The notes below the pieces were generated by a model. That model searched no databases and had not been told where the DNA came from. It worked only from the letters and a program-made list of their open reading frames with translations. A program made the translations under genes and the position numbers. A stretch of 64,000 bases of DNA from Pollutibacter soli (GTDB lineage: Bacteria; Bacteroidota; Bacteroidia; Chitinophagales; Chitinophagaceae). Below are positions 35,737 through 45,061 of the stretch, piece by piece (position 1 is the first letter of the stretch; each line of letters begins with the position of its first letter). The stretch spans positions 216,292-280,291 of the forward strand of contig JARJHS010000003.1 in assembly GCA_029269725.1 (NCBI GenBank). Reading direction: 5' to 3'.

Positions 35737-37305
35737 TCAATCTGCTGCCTGTTGCCTGCTGCCGGTAGCTCTCGCCAGGTATTTCGCCCTGATCACATCC
35801 TGCACCGGCAGATTCTGAATATGACTTTCCAGCCAGGATATGATATCGAGGTACATAAAGGAGCGGCTCTCCAGCGGGTTGCCCTCGTATTTTTTCAGTT
35901 TATCGCGCAGGACTTTAAAAGCCGACCGGATCTGGTGAGGATTGAGATGGAAAGATTTGCGGATAAAGCTGAATATTTCTTTTTCCACGACACTCAGGTT
36001 CTCCATTTTGGACATGAACCGGTAGACTGACTTGATAAGGTATTCCAGGATATCAAAGTTGCCAAGTTCGTAATGGGCGATCAGGTGGAGCAGTCTTGCA
36101 TAACACTGCAAATCGGCCCTTAGATCGACTTTCCAATTGATGATGCGATTGAGATAATCGATCGTCTTATCATTATTACCGCTTCCAAAATAGAGACAGG
36201 CGATTTTATAATAAAAGATCAGGACGCGGTGACGATCCAGCTGCAATGCGTATTCTTCCAGCTTCTCTTCGATGTAAGGAACCAGTTTCAACCCCTGCGT
36301 AAAGGTGCCATCCATGAAATGACGGTTGATCTTTGCGGTATACAGGTACACAAAACTCTGAACCCTGTTGTTGTCGTTATTATTGGCTTCTTTGGATCGA
36401 TAAAAATGCTCAAAGTCGTTAATTGTACAGGCAAACTTCTCACCATTACTGAGCATAAAATGAGCGTTCATGAGGTTGTGCATGCCTTTAATGTATTGCT
36501 GGGTTTCGATCTTCACCATGAAACGCTCTTTTTCAAAAAGATCGACCCAGCGCTGGCAGTACCTGTAATACATTAATAGGTCCTGCAGGATGAATGCATA
36601 CCAAGCATAACTCTGGTACAGGAAGAGCTTCTCATAAAAACCCGTAGCCTGGGCAGCGTTTTTTGGCAGATTTCTCTCAAAAAAACCTTTCACCAGCATC
36701 TCATCTTTTTCATTCCGGGCGTGTCCGAGGCGTATGTACAGTCCATACATCCGGAGGGATAGATTACTGAGTTTGCCCATCATAACAAGGCGTTCATTCA
36801 GGTCATCCACCTCTTTTGACAATTGCTCTGCCCTGTTTTCAAGACTTCGGGTGATATGAAGCGATTCAATCTTCTTTTCAAAAAAAAGCGCCTGCAGCCA
36901 GAATGTGATCTGGTTATTGGCCTTCGACAGATCTTTAATCTTAGCCAGTACCTTAAGCGCCTGCGTATATAAACCTTTATTATATAATATCCTGGCGTGG
37001 TCCAGTTGCTCGTGCAATTGGATATCGATATTGATCTCATCGCGCATCACGCGAAGACTTGCAAGAATCTGCTTATACAGGTGAGCCTTCAGGTTAGACA
37101 GCTGCGATTTACGTATCCCTTTGTTTCTCTTTAACAAAATCTCTTCATCAAACACCTCCATCTTATCCATCGCATCGAATAACTGAATGATTTTCAGGTC
37201 ATCGGTTGCGGCATTGCGCTTCACATAAAGCTTGAAATTCCGTTTTTCCGCCTTTTCCAGCGTTTTAACCAATTGAAACAACTCATCTGAACTGAGGTTG
37301 GGCAT
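35737..37305 (-). CDS. Conserved protein of unknown function, helical-repeat type
   Basis: A 522-residue protein without signal peptide or membrane helices, rich in amphipathic helices throughout, with TPR-like pairs (ARILYNKGLYTQALKVLAKI, ACLYFGSGNNDKTIDYLNRI). I do not recognise a named family; large solenoid proteins with this look are common in Bacteroidota. The start MPNLSSDELFQL is the first ATG and fits a helical cap. The last residues (ATGSRQQAAD) come from gcctgtt-type heptamer DNA. It is divergent from leuA with about 200 bp between. Confidence 0.75.
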   Translation of the reverse strand: MPNLSSDELFQLVKTLEKAEKRNFKLYVKRNAATDDLKIIQLFDAMDKMEVFDEEILLKRNKGIRKSQLSNLKAHLYKQILASLRVMRDEINIDIQLHEQLDHARILYNKGLYTQALKVLAKIKDLSKANNQITFWLQALFFEKKIESLHITRSLENRAEQLSKEVDDLNERLVMMGKLSNLSLRMYGLYIRLGHARNEKDEMLVKGFFERNLPKNAAQATGFYEKLFLYQSYAWYAFILQDLLMYYRYCQRWVDLFEKERFMVKIETQQYIKGMHNLMNAHFMLSNGEKFACTINDFEHFYRSKEANNNDNNRVQSFVYLYTAKINRHFMDGTFTQGLKLVPYIEEKLEEYALQLDRHRVLIFYYKIACLYFGSGNNDKTIDYLNRIINWKVDLRADLQCYARLLHLIAHYELGNFDILEYLIKSVYRFMSKMENLSVVEKEIFSFIRKSFHLNPHQIRSAFKVLRDKLKKYEGNPLESRSFMYLDIISWLESHIQNLPVQDVIRAKYLARATGSRQQAAD

Positions 37306-37511
37306 CGTAGTCGGCTTTCCTTGTAATCCTTATCTGTAGCGGGTTTCAGACCAAAACCCCCTTTTTGCATAGTGTAAATTACGACCCAATTTGAGTATAT
37401 CCGTAAAATTAAGGTCGATACATTCGTAGACTGGCATAACCGCCAGGCTCCTCCCTGACCAGGAAGAGTACAAATTTAACGGAGTAATATCCAACAACTT
37501 AAATTCAGCTT

Positions 37512-38687
37512 ATGCCATCAAACAAGATTTACATTTTTGATACCACCCTCAGGGATGGCGAACAGGTTCCCGGTTGCAAGCTCAACACAAAAGAAAAAAT
37601 TGAGATAGCACTTGCGTTGGAAGAACTTGGGGTGGATATCATAGAAGCCGGGTTCCCGATTTCGAGCCCTGGTGATTTTGAATCCGTAACAGAGATTTCC
37701 AAGGTTATAAAGAACGCTACCGTTTGCGGACTCAGCCGTGCGGTGGAAAAAGATATTGAAACGGCAGCTGCGGCTCTCCGTTATGCAAAGTATCCACGTA
37801 TTCACACCGGAATAGGAACTTCCGATTTTCACATCAAAGCAAAATTCAACAGTACCCGTGAAGAAATTCTGAAGCGAGCAGTTCAGGCAGTCAAATGGGC
37901 AAGAAATTTCACAGACAATGTGGAGTTTTATGCGGAAGATGCAGGTCGTACTGAAAATGAATACCTTGCACGTGTAGTCGAGGCCGTTATTGCTGCTGGT
38001 GCTACAACAGTTAATATCCCCGATACCACCGGGTATTGCCTACCCCATCAATACGGCGAAAAAATCGCTTACCTGATCAATAATGTTCCGAATGTGGATA
38101 AAGCAGTACTCTCCTGTCATTGTCATAACGATCTTGGTATGGCAACAGCAAATTCTATATCTGGTGTGATCGCAGGTGCAAGGCAGATTGAGTGTACGAT
38201 CAACGGACTTGGCGAAAGAGCCGGTAACACTTCGCTGGAAGAAGTGGTGATGGTGATCAAACAACACCAGTGCCTGGATCTGCATACAGATATCCGTGCA
38301 GAACAGTTGAACCCGATCAGTCAACTGGTGGCAGATGTTATGCGCATGCCTGTTCAACCAAACAAGGCAATTGTAGGTGCAAATGCATTCTCGCATTCTT
38401 CAGGAATTCACCAGGATGGATTTTTGAAAGACTCTCAGACATATGAAATTATTCGTCCGGAAGAAGTAGGTGCCGAGACTTCAAAAATAGTACTAACGGC
38501 AAGGAGTGGCCGATCCGCTCTTGCTTACCGCTTTCGTAAGCTCGGTTTTGAATTCAACAGAAATGATATTGATGTTTTGTACGAGCAGTTTCTCCAGGTA
38601 GCAGATGCGAAAAAAGAAGTGCAGGATACCGACCTGATTGAAATGGCCGCAAAATATCAGCCTGAAGTTGCAGCAGCAATTTCCTGA
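37512..38687 (+). CDS. leuA: 2-isopropylmalate synthase, short form
   Basis: The first committed enzyme of leucine synthesis condenses acetyl-CoA with 2-oxoisovalerate. The TIM barrel carries [13 protein letters not shown] (9-21), [13 protein letters not shown], the metal motif CHCHNDLG and [14 protein letters not shown]. The chain ends after about 391 residues, with only the linker subdomains ([22 protein letters not shown]) and without the C-terminal LeuA dimer/allosteric domain that makes other enzymes about 510-550 residues. Feedback inhibition by leucine is therefore not expected in the usual way. It heads the leuA-leuC-leuD-leuB set. A terminator-like hairpin follows. Confidence 0.94.
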   Translation: MPSNKIYIFDTTLRDGEQVPGCKLNTKEKIEIALALEELGVDIIEAGFPISSPGDFESVTEISKVIKNATVCGLSRAVEKDIETAAAALRYAKYPRIHTGIGTSDFHIKAKFNSTREEILKRAVQAVKWARNFTDNVEFYAEDAGRTENEYLARVVEAVIAAGATTVNIPDTTGYCLPHQYGEKIAYLINNVPNVDKAVLSCHCHNDLGMATANSISGVIAGARQIECTINGLGERAGNTSLEEVVMVIKQHQCLDLHTDIRAEQLNPISQLVADVMRMPVQPNKAIVGANAFSHSSGIHQDGFLKDSQTYEIIRPEEVGAETSKIVLTARSGRSALAYRFRKLGFEFNRNDIDVLYEQFLQVADAKKEVQDTDLIEMAAKYQPEVAAAIS

Positions 38688-38726
38688 TCTTAGTTTTTCT
38701 CATGTTTGAACGTGGGCTCTGACAGC

Positions 38727-38751
38727 CGTGGCTTCACCGCCACGTTTTTTT
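38727..38751 (+). terminator. Terminator-like hairpin between leuA and leuC
   Basis: The stem cgtggc / gccacg with a ttcacc loop is followed directly by seven T residues. It stands inside a gene set transcribed in the same direction, so it should reduce leuCDB expression relative to leuA unless it is bypassed. Confidence 0.8.
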
Positions 38752-38792
38752 AAAAACCATCCCGATTAAAAACCGGGGCAGAATCATATACA

Positions 38793-40193
38793 ATGGGCAA
38801 GTCATTAGTTGAAAAAATCTGGGACGCACATGTGGTAAAAACCATCGATGGGGGGCCATCGGTTTTGTACATTGACAGACATTTTATTCATGAAGTGACT
38901 TCACCCCAGGCATTTGCCGGTCTTCGGAAAAGAGGTTTGCCCGTTTTTCGGCCGAAACAAATCGTCGCCACAGCAGATCATAACGTGCCCACAATTCTGC
39001 AGCATCTTCCGATTAAAGAAGAACTTTCGCGTCAGCAGGTAGACAAGCTCGTTAGCAACTGCAAGGAATTCGGAATTGAATTGTATGGACTTGGTCATCC
39101 TTACCAGGGCATTGTTCATGTGATCGGACCAGAACTCGGAGTTACACAACCAGGAATGACGATCGTGTGTGGTGACAGTCACACATCAACTCATGGCGCT
39201 TTCGGAACAATCGCATTCGGTATCGGAACTAGCGAAGTTGAAATGGTAATGGCGACACAATGTGTTTTGCAGTCGAAGCCAAAATTAATGCGTATTAATG
39301 TTGATGGCGAACTCAATCCGGGAGTATTATCAAAAGACATCATCCTGTACATCATCTCAAAATTATCTGCGAGCGGAGCTACAGGATATTTTGTTGAATA
39401 TGCAGGTTCCACTATCCGCGGCCTTACGATGGAGGCCCGTATGACCATCTGTAATATGAGTATTGAGATGGGCGCACGGGGAGGCCTGATTGCTCCGGAT
39501 GAGGTAACATTTAAATATCTCGAAGGACGTGAGTTCTCTCCGAAAGGAAAAGACTGGGATGCGGCGGTCGCAAAATGGAAAGAATTGTATTCTGATCAGG
39601 ACGCAAAATTCGACTCGGAAATAAATATAAAAGCGGAAGACATTCAACCAATGATTACCTACGGAACGAATCCGGGAATGGGCATCGGTGTTGATCAGTC
39701 AATTCCTGCAGAACAGGAAATCACTGAAAAAGAAAAAGCAGGATTTCTGAAATCCCTGCAATATATGGGATTGCAGGCAGGTCAGCCAATCAAAGGACAG
39801 AAAGTGGATTATGTGTTTATCGGAAGCTGCACTAATTCAAGAATTGAAGATTTGCGTTTGGTTGCCGGTTTTGTAAGAGGCAAAAAGAAAGCAAGCAATG
39901 TAGAAGTATGGGTTGTACCCGGAAGCAAACAGGTAGAGAAAGCAGCCCAGGAAGAAGGCATCGATAAAATATTTGAAGAGGCAGGATTTCAGTTAAGACA
40001 GCCAGGTTGTTCTGCCTGTCTTGGTATGAACGAAGACAAAATTCCTGCAGGAAAATACTGCATCAGTACCAGCAACCGCAATTTCGAAGGCCGCCAGGGA
40101 CCGAATGCAAGAACACTTCTCGCCAGTCCTTTGACCGCAGCACTAGCAGCGATCACGGGGAAAGTGGAGGATGTGAGGGAGTACTTTAATTAA
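38793..40193 (+). CDS. leuC: 3-isopropylmalate dehydratase, large subunit
   Basis: A 466-residue aconitase-type subunit that pairs with LeuD to isomerise 2- to 3-isopropylmalate. The [4Fe-4S] ligands are visible in [13 protein letters not shown] and in the closely spaced [26 protein letters not shown] is the other family signature. Standard length. It is followed 44 bp later by leuD, with a degenerate heptamer array in the gap. Confidence 0.97.
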   Translation: MGKSLVEKIWDAHVVKTIDGGPSVLYIDRHFIHEVTSPQAFAGLRKRGLPVFRPKQIVATADHNVPTILQHLPIKEELSRQQVDKLVSNCKEFGIELYGLGHPYQGIVHVIGPELGVTQPGMTIVCGDSHTSTHGAFGTIAFGIGTSEVEMVMATQCVLQSKPKLMRINVDGELNPGVLSKDIILYIISKLSASGATGYFVEYAGSTIRGLTMEARMTICNMSIEMGARGGLIAPDEVTFKYLEGREFSPKGKDWDAAVAKWKELYSDQDAKFDSEINIKAEDIQPMITYGTNPGMGIGVDQSIPAEQEITEKEKAGFLKSLQYMGLQAGQPIKGQKVDYVFIGSCTNSRIEDLRLVAGFVRGKKKASNVEVWVVPGSKQVEKAAQEEGIDKIFEEAGFQLRQPGCSACLGMNEDKIPAGKYCISTSNRNFEGRQGPNARTLLASPLTAALAAITGKVEDVREYFN

Positions 40194-40201
40194 ACCAGGG
40201 T

Positions 40202-40232
40202 TCCACGTTCAACCTTGAACGTTTAACGTATT
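40202..40232. repeat. ACGT-type heptamer array between leuC and leuD
   Basis: Units cacgttc-aaccttg-aacgttt-aacgtat directly after the leuC stop and a few bases before the leuD start. Confidence 0.7.
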
Positions 40233-40237
40233 ACAAA

Positions 40238-40837
40238 ATGAAGCACATAAAATCCACCGCGGTTCCCATCAATATCGAAAACATCGATACCGACCAGATC
40301 ATTCCTGCGCGTTTTTTAAAGGCGACAAGCAGGGAAGGTTTCGGGAAAAATCTTTTTCGTGACTGGCGTTTTGAAAATGACGATGAAGCGCAGCCGAAAA
40401 AAGATTTTCCTCTGAATGACTCAAAATGGAAAGGAAGAATTCTTGTAGGCGCGAAAAATTTTGGTTGCGGATCCAGCAGGGAACATGCGGCATGGGCGAT
40501 CAAAGATTATGGATTTGATGTTGTTATCAGCAGCTTCTTTGCTGATATTTTCAAGAACAACGCGTTGAATAATTTCCTTCTTCCCGTACAGGTATCTGAT
40601 GATTTTTTACAAAAGATTTTCGACGCAATCGAAACAGATCCGAATACTGAAATCGAAGTCAACCTGGAGCATCAGACCATCGGAATTCCTACCATTGGCA
40701 TCGAAGAAAAATTTGATATCAACAGTTATAAAAAAACCTGCCTGATCAACGGATATGACGACATCGATTTTCTTTTAAGTATCCGCAACGATATTGAAGG
40801 ATTTGAAAATAAAAGAAAAGCAGTTGGTGCTGCTTAA
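40238..40837 (+). CDS. leuD: 3-isopropylmalate dehydratase, small subunit
   Basis: A 199-residue swivel-domain subunit that completes the LeuCD active site. Motifs are [14 protein letters not shown], the [20 protein letters not shown] segment that binds substrate, and [11 protein letters not shown]. Length and order are normal for the family. It lies 35 bp upstream of leuB, in the same operon. Confidence 0.97.
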   Translation: MKHIKSTAVPINIENIDTDQIIPARFLKATSREGFGKNLFRDWRFENDDEAQPKKDFPLNDSKWKGRILVGAKNFGCGSSREHAAWAIKDYGFDVVISSFFADIFKNNALNNFLLPVQVSDDFLQKIFDAIETDPNTEIEVNLEHQTIGIPTIGIEEKFDINSYKKTCLINGYDDIDFLLSIRNDIEGFENKRKAVGAA

Positions 40838-40872
40838 AATACAAAACTCAACGAAGCTCAAAGCATTTTAAA

Positions 40873-41988
40873 ATGAATAAAAATATTGCTGTCATACTTG
40901 GTGATGGAATCGGCCCGGAAGTCACGATGCAATCCGTAAGAATACTTGATGCCATTGCTGAACAATATGGCCATCAGTTCAACTATGGTTATGGTTTGAT
41001 GGGAGCTGATGCCATCGATAAAACCGGGAACCCTTTGCCGGATGATACCATCGATCTTTGCAAAAGAAGCAATGCAATTTTATTTGGAGCGATTGGCCAT
41101 CCCCGTTATGATAATGACCCGACTGCAAAAGTAAGACCAGAACAAGGTTTGCTCCGACTCCGCAAATCACTTGAACTGTTTGCGAATATCCGACCTATCA
41201 ATACATACCTGGCCCTTCAACACCTCTCTCCCCTGAAAGCTCAACAACTGGAAAGTGTTGACTTTATCATCTTCCGTGAACTGACCGGTGGAATTTATTT
41301 CGGTCAGAAAGAAATCAATGCCGAAAAAACATTGGCTTCTGATCTCTGTGTTTACAGCCGCGAAGAAATCCAGCGCGTCAGTCATCTCGCGTTCCAGTAC
41401 GCCATGATGCGCAGAAAAAAATTATTGCTGGTGGATAAAGCCAACGTACTTGAAACATCCAGGCTATGGCGCGCTGTAGTCCAGGAAATTGCCACGCAGT
41501 ATCCTGAAGTACAAACAGAATATATGTTTGTTGACAATGCAGCAATGCAAATCATTCTTAATCCGAAACAATTTGATATTGTTCTTACCGAAAACATGTT
41601 TGGCGATATCCTCAGTGATGAAGCCAGCGTGTTGAGCGGTTCATTGGGTCTGCTCCCATCCGCTTCAATAGGAACACATACTGCCTTGTTTGAACCGATT
41701 CATGGTTCATACCCACAGGCAGCAGGAAAAGATATTGCCAATCCGATTGGATCGGTTCTTTCCGCAGCGATGATGCTCGATTACTTCGGCATGCAGACCG
41801 AGGCAAATCATGTACGCGATGCCGTTACCTGGACACTTCAGAATGGGTTTGTGACAAAAGATATCGATCCGGTTAATTTTTACTTCACATCAACGATCGG
41901 AGAACTGATCTGTGATTATATCGGAAATAAAATTCCAGGAGTAGTGAATAAGGCGAATATAGAGCTGAGGAAATCGACGATAATTTAG
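40873..41988 (+). CDS. leuB: 3-isopropylmalate dehydrogenase
   Basis: A 371-residue NAD-dependent oxidative decarboxylase that makes 2-oxoisocaproate. Motifs are GDGIGPEV (10-17), RPEQGLLRLRKSLELFANIRP, FRELTGGIYFG, the catalytic Lys in LLLVDKANVLETSRLWR, DNAAMQII, ENMFGDILSDEAS and the NAD-binding EPIHGSYPQAAGKDIANP. It ends the leu set. The stop is followed at once by a heptamer array and the ilv control region. Confidence 0.97.
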   Translation: MNKNIAVILGDGIGPEVTMQSVRILDAIAEQYGHQFNYGYGLMGADAIDKTGNPLPDDTIDLCKRSNAILFGAIGHPRYDNDPTAKVRPEQGLLRLRKSLELFANIRPINTYLALQHLSPLKAQQLESVDFIIFRELTGGIYFGQKEINAEKTLASDLCVYSREEIQRVSHLAFQYAMMRRKKLLLVDKANVLETSRLWRAVVQEIATQYPEVQTEYMFVDNAAMQIILNPKQFDIVLTENMFGDILSDEASVLSGSLGLLPSASIGTHTALFEPIHGSYPQAAGKDIANPIGSVLSAAMMLDYFGMQTEANHVRDAVTWTLQNGFVTKDIDPVNFYFTSTIGELICDYIGNKIPGVVNKANIELRKSTII

Positions 41989-42026
41989 AAGTTAAACGTT
42001 GAACGTGTAACGTATAACGTTCAACC
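41986..42026. repeat. ACGT-type heptamer array after leuB
   Basis: Units gttaaac-gttgaac-gtgtaac-gtataac-gttcaac start at the leuB stop codon. Confidence 0.8.
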
Positions 42027-42051
42027 TGACAGCAATTTTTTTTCGAAGTTC

Positions 42052-42082
42052 TTTGTTTTTACATCAGGTGGGTGTATATTCG
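42052..42082 (+). promoter_or_regulatory. Bacteroidota-type promoter of the ilv operon
   Basis: TTTG at 42052-42055 and TATATTCG at 42075-42082 are 19 bp apart, matching the -33 TTTG / -7 TAnnTTTG arrangement with a single mismatch. The predicted start of transcription falls shortly before the leader peptide ATG. Confidence 0.7.
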
Positions 42083-42099
42083 TTTTTCACGATCTCATT

Positions 42100-42201
42100 A
42101 TGCAACCTGGTAATAATATCACTGTGCTGAACAAACTAACCGCAATTATTATTGTGGTGGTGGTGATTATTATTCCGGTCTCGCTGGGAGGTGGTGTTTA
42201 A
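42100..42201 (+). CDS. ilv operon leader peptide (33 residues)
   Basis: A small open frame from ATG to TAA whose centre reads three Ile, four Val, three Ile (residues 16-25), with further Val and Leu residues on both sides. It encodes about 18 Ile/Val/Leu residues of 33, exactly the products of the following operon. It lies between a promoter and a Rho-independent terminator. A ribosome short of charged Ile or Val tRNA would stall at codons 16-25, leaving the last codons free; a ribosome reaching the stop would cover them. This is the layout of a classic attenuation leader. The peptide itself probably has no other role. Confidence 0.9.
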   Translation: MQPGNNITVLNKLTAIIIVVVVIIIPVSLGGGV

Positions 42202-42254
42202 TACGATAACAAAATCAAAAAATACAAACCCGCCTCCCTCAGGCGGGTTTTTTT
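42186..42254 (+). promoter_or_regulatory. ilv attenuator: antiterminator and terminator
   Basis: The terminator has a perfect 10-bp stem (aaacccgcct / aggcgggttt) and a T-tract at 42248-42254. Its 5' arm and loop can instead pair with the last leader codons: gggaggtgg-t-gttt at 42186-42199 against aaacccgcctccc at 42226-42238, about 13 pairs with one bulged U and one G-U. The two structures exclude each other, which is the required switch. Confidence 0.85.
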
Positions 42255-42276
42255 ATTGCCTGAAAAACGGTGAGCT

Positions 42277-43197
42277 ATGGAATATTATAATGAACATACC
42301 ATCCTGTATCACAACGGGAAACTGGTAAAAGCAGCGGAAGCAAAAATCGACTTATACAGTCAGTCGATGCATTATGGCTATGGCGTATTTGAAGGAATAC
42401 GTTCATACCGTACATCAAAGGGAGAGACAAAGATTTTTAAAGCCGGAGAACACTATGAGCGATTGAAACAATCAGCTCTTGCAGTTAACCTTCCTTATGA
42501 ATTTTCTTCCGAAGAACTTATATCAGCAACATATGATGTGCTTGCTGCAAACAAATTCCAGGATGCTTATATCAGACCTATCGTATACGCGCCAGCCAAT
42601 ATGAGCTTCGTAAAGAACACTGTATCTTTTATAGCTATTGAGGTTTGGGAAATGCAACCCTTTCTGGGAGAAAAACTGCTGAAAGTGATGACATCTTCCT
42701 TCCAGCGACCAAATCCCAAAGGATTTAAGATTCATGCAAAAGCAACTGGCCACTATGTAAACTCACTGCTCGCAAGCCAGGAAGCAAAAGCTAACGGCTA
42801 CGATGAAGCGCTTTTGCTGGATATGAATGATTTCCTCGCAGAAGCCCCGGGAGCTAACCTGTTTTTTGAAAAAGATGGAGAACTGTTTACACCAGCAACC
42901 GGAAATATTCTTCCTGGAATCACAAGAGCCACAGTAATCGATCTCTGTAATGAATTACAGATACCGGTAACAGAAAAACAATGCAAGCCGGGTGAATTAA
43001 AATCGGCGGACACTGCATTTTTCTGCGGTACTGCTGCGGAAGTTGTAGGATTCAGGTCAATCGACGACTATCATTTCCCTATGGAATGGCAGGAATCAAA
43101 AAGTGCATTGATTCAAAGAGCATATCAGCATAAAGTAAAAGAAGATCATGTTTCATTTGAAGCTCTGAAAGAAGATGCTTTTACGTTGAACGTATAA
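42277..43197 (+). CDS. ilvE: Branched-chain amino acid aminotransferase
   Basis: A 306-residue fold-type IV PLP enzyme that makes Val, Ile and Leu from their oxo-acids with glutamate. Lys155 (HAKATGHYVNS) is the PLP lysine; GVFEGIRSYRT (37-46), EALLLDMNDFLAEAPGANLF and the phosphate-binding GITRATV segment support the call. It is first after the attenuator. Its last residues (TLNV) are encoded by a heptamer array. Confidence 0.95.
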   Translation: MEYYNEHTILYHNGKLVKAAEAKIDLYSQSMHYGYGVFEGIRSYRTSKGETKIFKAGEHYERLKQSALAVNLPYEFSSEELISATYDVLAANKFQDAYIRPIVYAPANMSFVKNTVSFIAIEVWEMQPFLGEKLLKVMTSSFQRPNPKGFKIHAKATGHYVNSLLASQEAKANGYDEALLLDMNDFLAEAPGANLFFEKDGELFTPATGNILPGITRATVIDLCNELQIPVTEKQCKPGELKSADTAFFCGTAAEVVGFRSIDDYHFPMEWQESKSALIQRAYQHKVKEDHVSFEALKEDAFTLNV

Positions 43198-43262
43198 CTT
43201 AAAACGTAGAACGGTAAACGACGAACGAATAACGAACAACGAAAAACGAACAACGAACAGGT
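43182..43262. repeat. Heptamer arrays of ACGTATA and AACGAAC types
   Basis: An acgttga/acgtata array covers the end of ilvE and switches into about six copies of a aacgaac-like heptamer that runs to the ilvD ATG. Confidence 0.88.
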
Positions 43263-45002
43263 ATGGCAGAACTAAACAAATACAGTAAGACAATCACGCA
43301 GGATCCCACTCAGCCCGCTGCGCAGGCAATGTTGTACGGAATCGGATTGACAGAGGAAGATCTGAAAAAAGCACAGGTAGGTGTGGTGAGTATGGGATAC
43401 GACGGTAATACCTGCAACATGCATCTCAATGATCTTGCTGCTGACATCAAAAAAAGCGTTTGGAGCAATGATCTTGTTGGATTGATCTTTCACACAATCG
43501 GAGTGAGTGATGGTATATCAAACGGAACAGACGGGATGAGGTATTCGCTCGTGAGCCGCGATATCATCGCCGATTCTATCGAGACGGTTTGCGGTGCTCA
43601 ATACTATGATGCATTGATTGCTGTTCCGGGCTGTGATAAAAATATGCCGGGTTCTGTAATGGCTATGGGACGTTTGAATCGTCCTGCTATTATGGTGTAT
43701 GGCGGTACAATTGCTCCTGGTCATTATAAGGGACAGGATTTGAATATCATCTCTTCTTTCGAAGCATTGGGACAAAAAATTGCAGGTAACCTGAACGATG
43801 CAGATTTCAAAGGCATAGTAATGAATTCCTGTCCTGGTCCCGGTGCATGTGGTGGTATGTACACTGCCAATACCATGGCTTCTGCTATTGAAGCAATGGG
43901 AATGAGCCTCCCCTATTCTTCTTCAAATCCTGCCTTGAGTAAAGAAAAACGTGATGAATGTGAAGCTGCAGGAAAAGCGATCAGACTTTTACTCGAAAAA
44001 GATATCAAACCAAAAGATATCATGACGCGTAAAGCATTTGAAAATGCATTCACGATAGTGATGGCTTTGGGCGGTTCAACAAACGCAGTATTGCATTTGA
44101 TTGCAATCGCAAAAAGTGTTGACCTCGAATGGACACAGGATGATGTACAGGCGATCAGTGATAAAGTTCCTTTCATCGCAGATCTTAAACCAAGTGGTAA
44201 ATACCTGATGGAAGATCTGCATAAAGTTGGAGGCGTTCCGGCGGTAATGAAATACTTACTTGCAAAAGGATATCTCCATGGTGATTGTTTAACTGTTACA
44301 GGTAAAACAATTGCAGAGAACCTCGAATCAGTTCCGGAGCTGAATTTCGAAATACAGAAAATAATTTTTCCTGTAGAAGATGCCATCAAACCGACAGGTC
44401 ATCTGCAGATCCTTTATGGCAATTTATCCGCTGGTGGAAGTGTTGCGAAAATCACTGGAAAAGAAGGAGAAAATTTCACAGGACCTGCACGTGTATTTGA
44501 TGGTGAAAAAGAATTAATCGCTGGTATAAGCAGCGGTCGTGTGAAACACGGCGATGTAGTGGTGATCCGATATGTTGGTCCGAAAGGAGCACCGGGGATG
44601 CCTGAGATGCTGAAGCCAACATCTGCAATTATTGGAGCAGGTTTAGGAAAATCAGTTGCATTGATCACAGATGGAAGATTCAGCGGAGGAACGCATGGAT
44701 TTGTGGTAGGCCATATCACCCCGGAAGCTTTCGACGGTGGACTAATAGCATTGGTCCAGGATGATGACGTGATTGAAATCGATGCAGTATCCCGTGTCAT
44801 GACTTTAAAGGTCAGTGAAGAAGAGATCAGGAAGCGCCGCGCAAAATGGCAGCAGCCCGAGCTCAAAGTGAAAAAAGGAGTTCTGTATAAATACGCATTA
44901 TCGGTTACTACGGCAGCAGAAGGATGTATTACTGATGCGCCTCCAGTGGAAACAAAAAAATCAAAATCTGGATCTGAAAAAATAATGGCTTTGGAAAACT
45001 GA
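43263..45002 (+). CDS. ilvD: Dihydroxy-acid dehydratase
   Basis: A 579-residue Fe-S enzyme that dehydrates 2,3-dihydroxy-isovalerate and -methylvalerate. The cluster cysteines are seen in [26 protein letters not shown] and [17 protein letters not shown]. The C-terminal part has [23 protein letters not shown] and GHITPEA. Length is normal. It overlaps nothing; a 59-bp gap separates it from the ilvB ATG. Confidence 0.97.
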   Translation: MAELNKYSKTITQDPTQPAAQAMLYGIGLTEEDLKKAQVGVVSMGYDGNTCNMHLNDLAADIKKSVWSNDLVGLIFHTIGVSDGISNGTDGMRYSLVSRDIIADSIETVCGAQYYDALIAVPGCDKNMPGSVMAMGRLNRPAIMVYGGTIAPGHYKGQDLNIISSFEALGQKIAGNLNDADFKGIVMNSCPGPGACGGMYTANTMASAIEAMGMSLPYSSSNPALSKEKRDECEAAGKAIRLLLEKDIKPKDIMTRKAFENAFTIVMALGGSTNAVLHLIAIAKSVDLEWTQDDVQAISDKVPFIADLKPSGKYLMEDLHKVGGVPAVMKYLLAKGYLHGDCLTVTGKTIAENLESVPELNFEIQKIIFPVEDAIKPTGHLQILYGNLSAGGSVAKITGKEGENFTGPARVFDGEKELIAGISSGRVKHGDVVVIRYVGPKGAPGMPEMLKPTSAIIGAGLGKSVALITDGRFSGGTHGFVVGHITPEAFDGGLIALVQDDDVIEIDAVSRVMTLKVSEEEIRKRRAKWQQPELKVKKGVLYKYALSVTTAAEGCITDAPPVETKKSKSGSEKIMALEN

Positions 45003-45061
45003 AAATTTTCGGTTTTACCTCTTCGTTAGTGATCAATATTTATAATCAGGAAATAAGGAAA

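Noticed and set aside
38702-38722. Six-codon open frame before the leuA-leuC hairpin as an attenuation leader
   Set aside because: It has only one Leu codon and no alternative pairing with the terminator stem that I could find.
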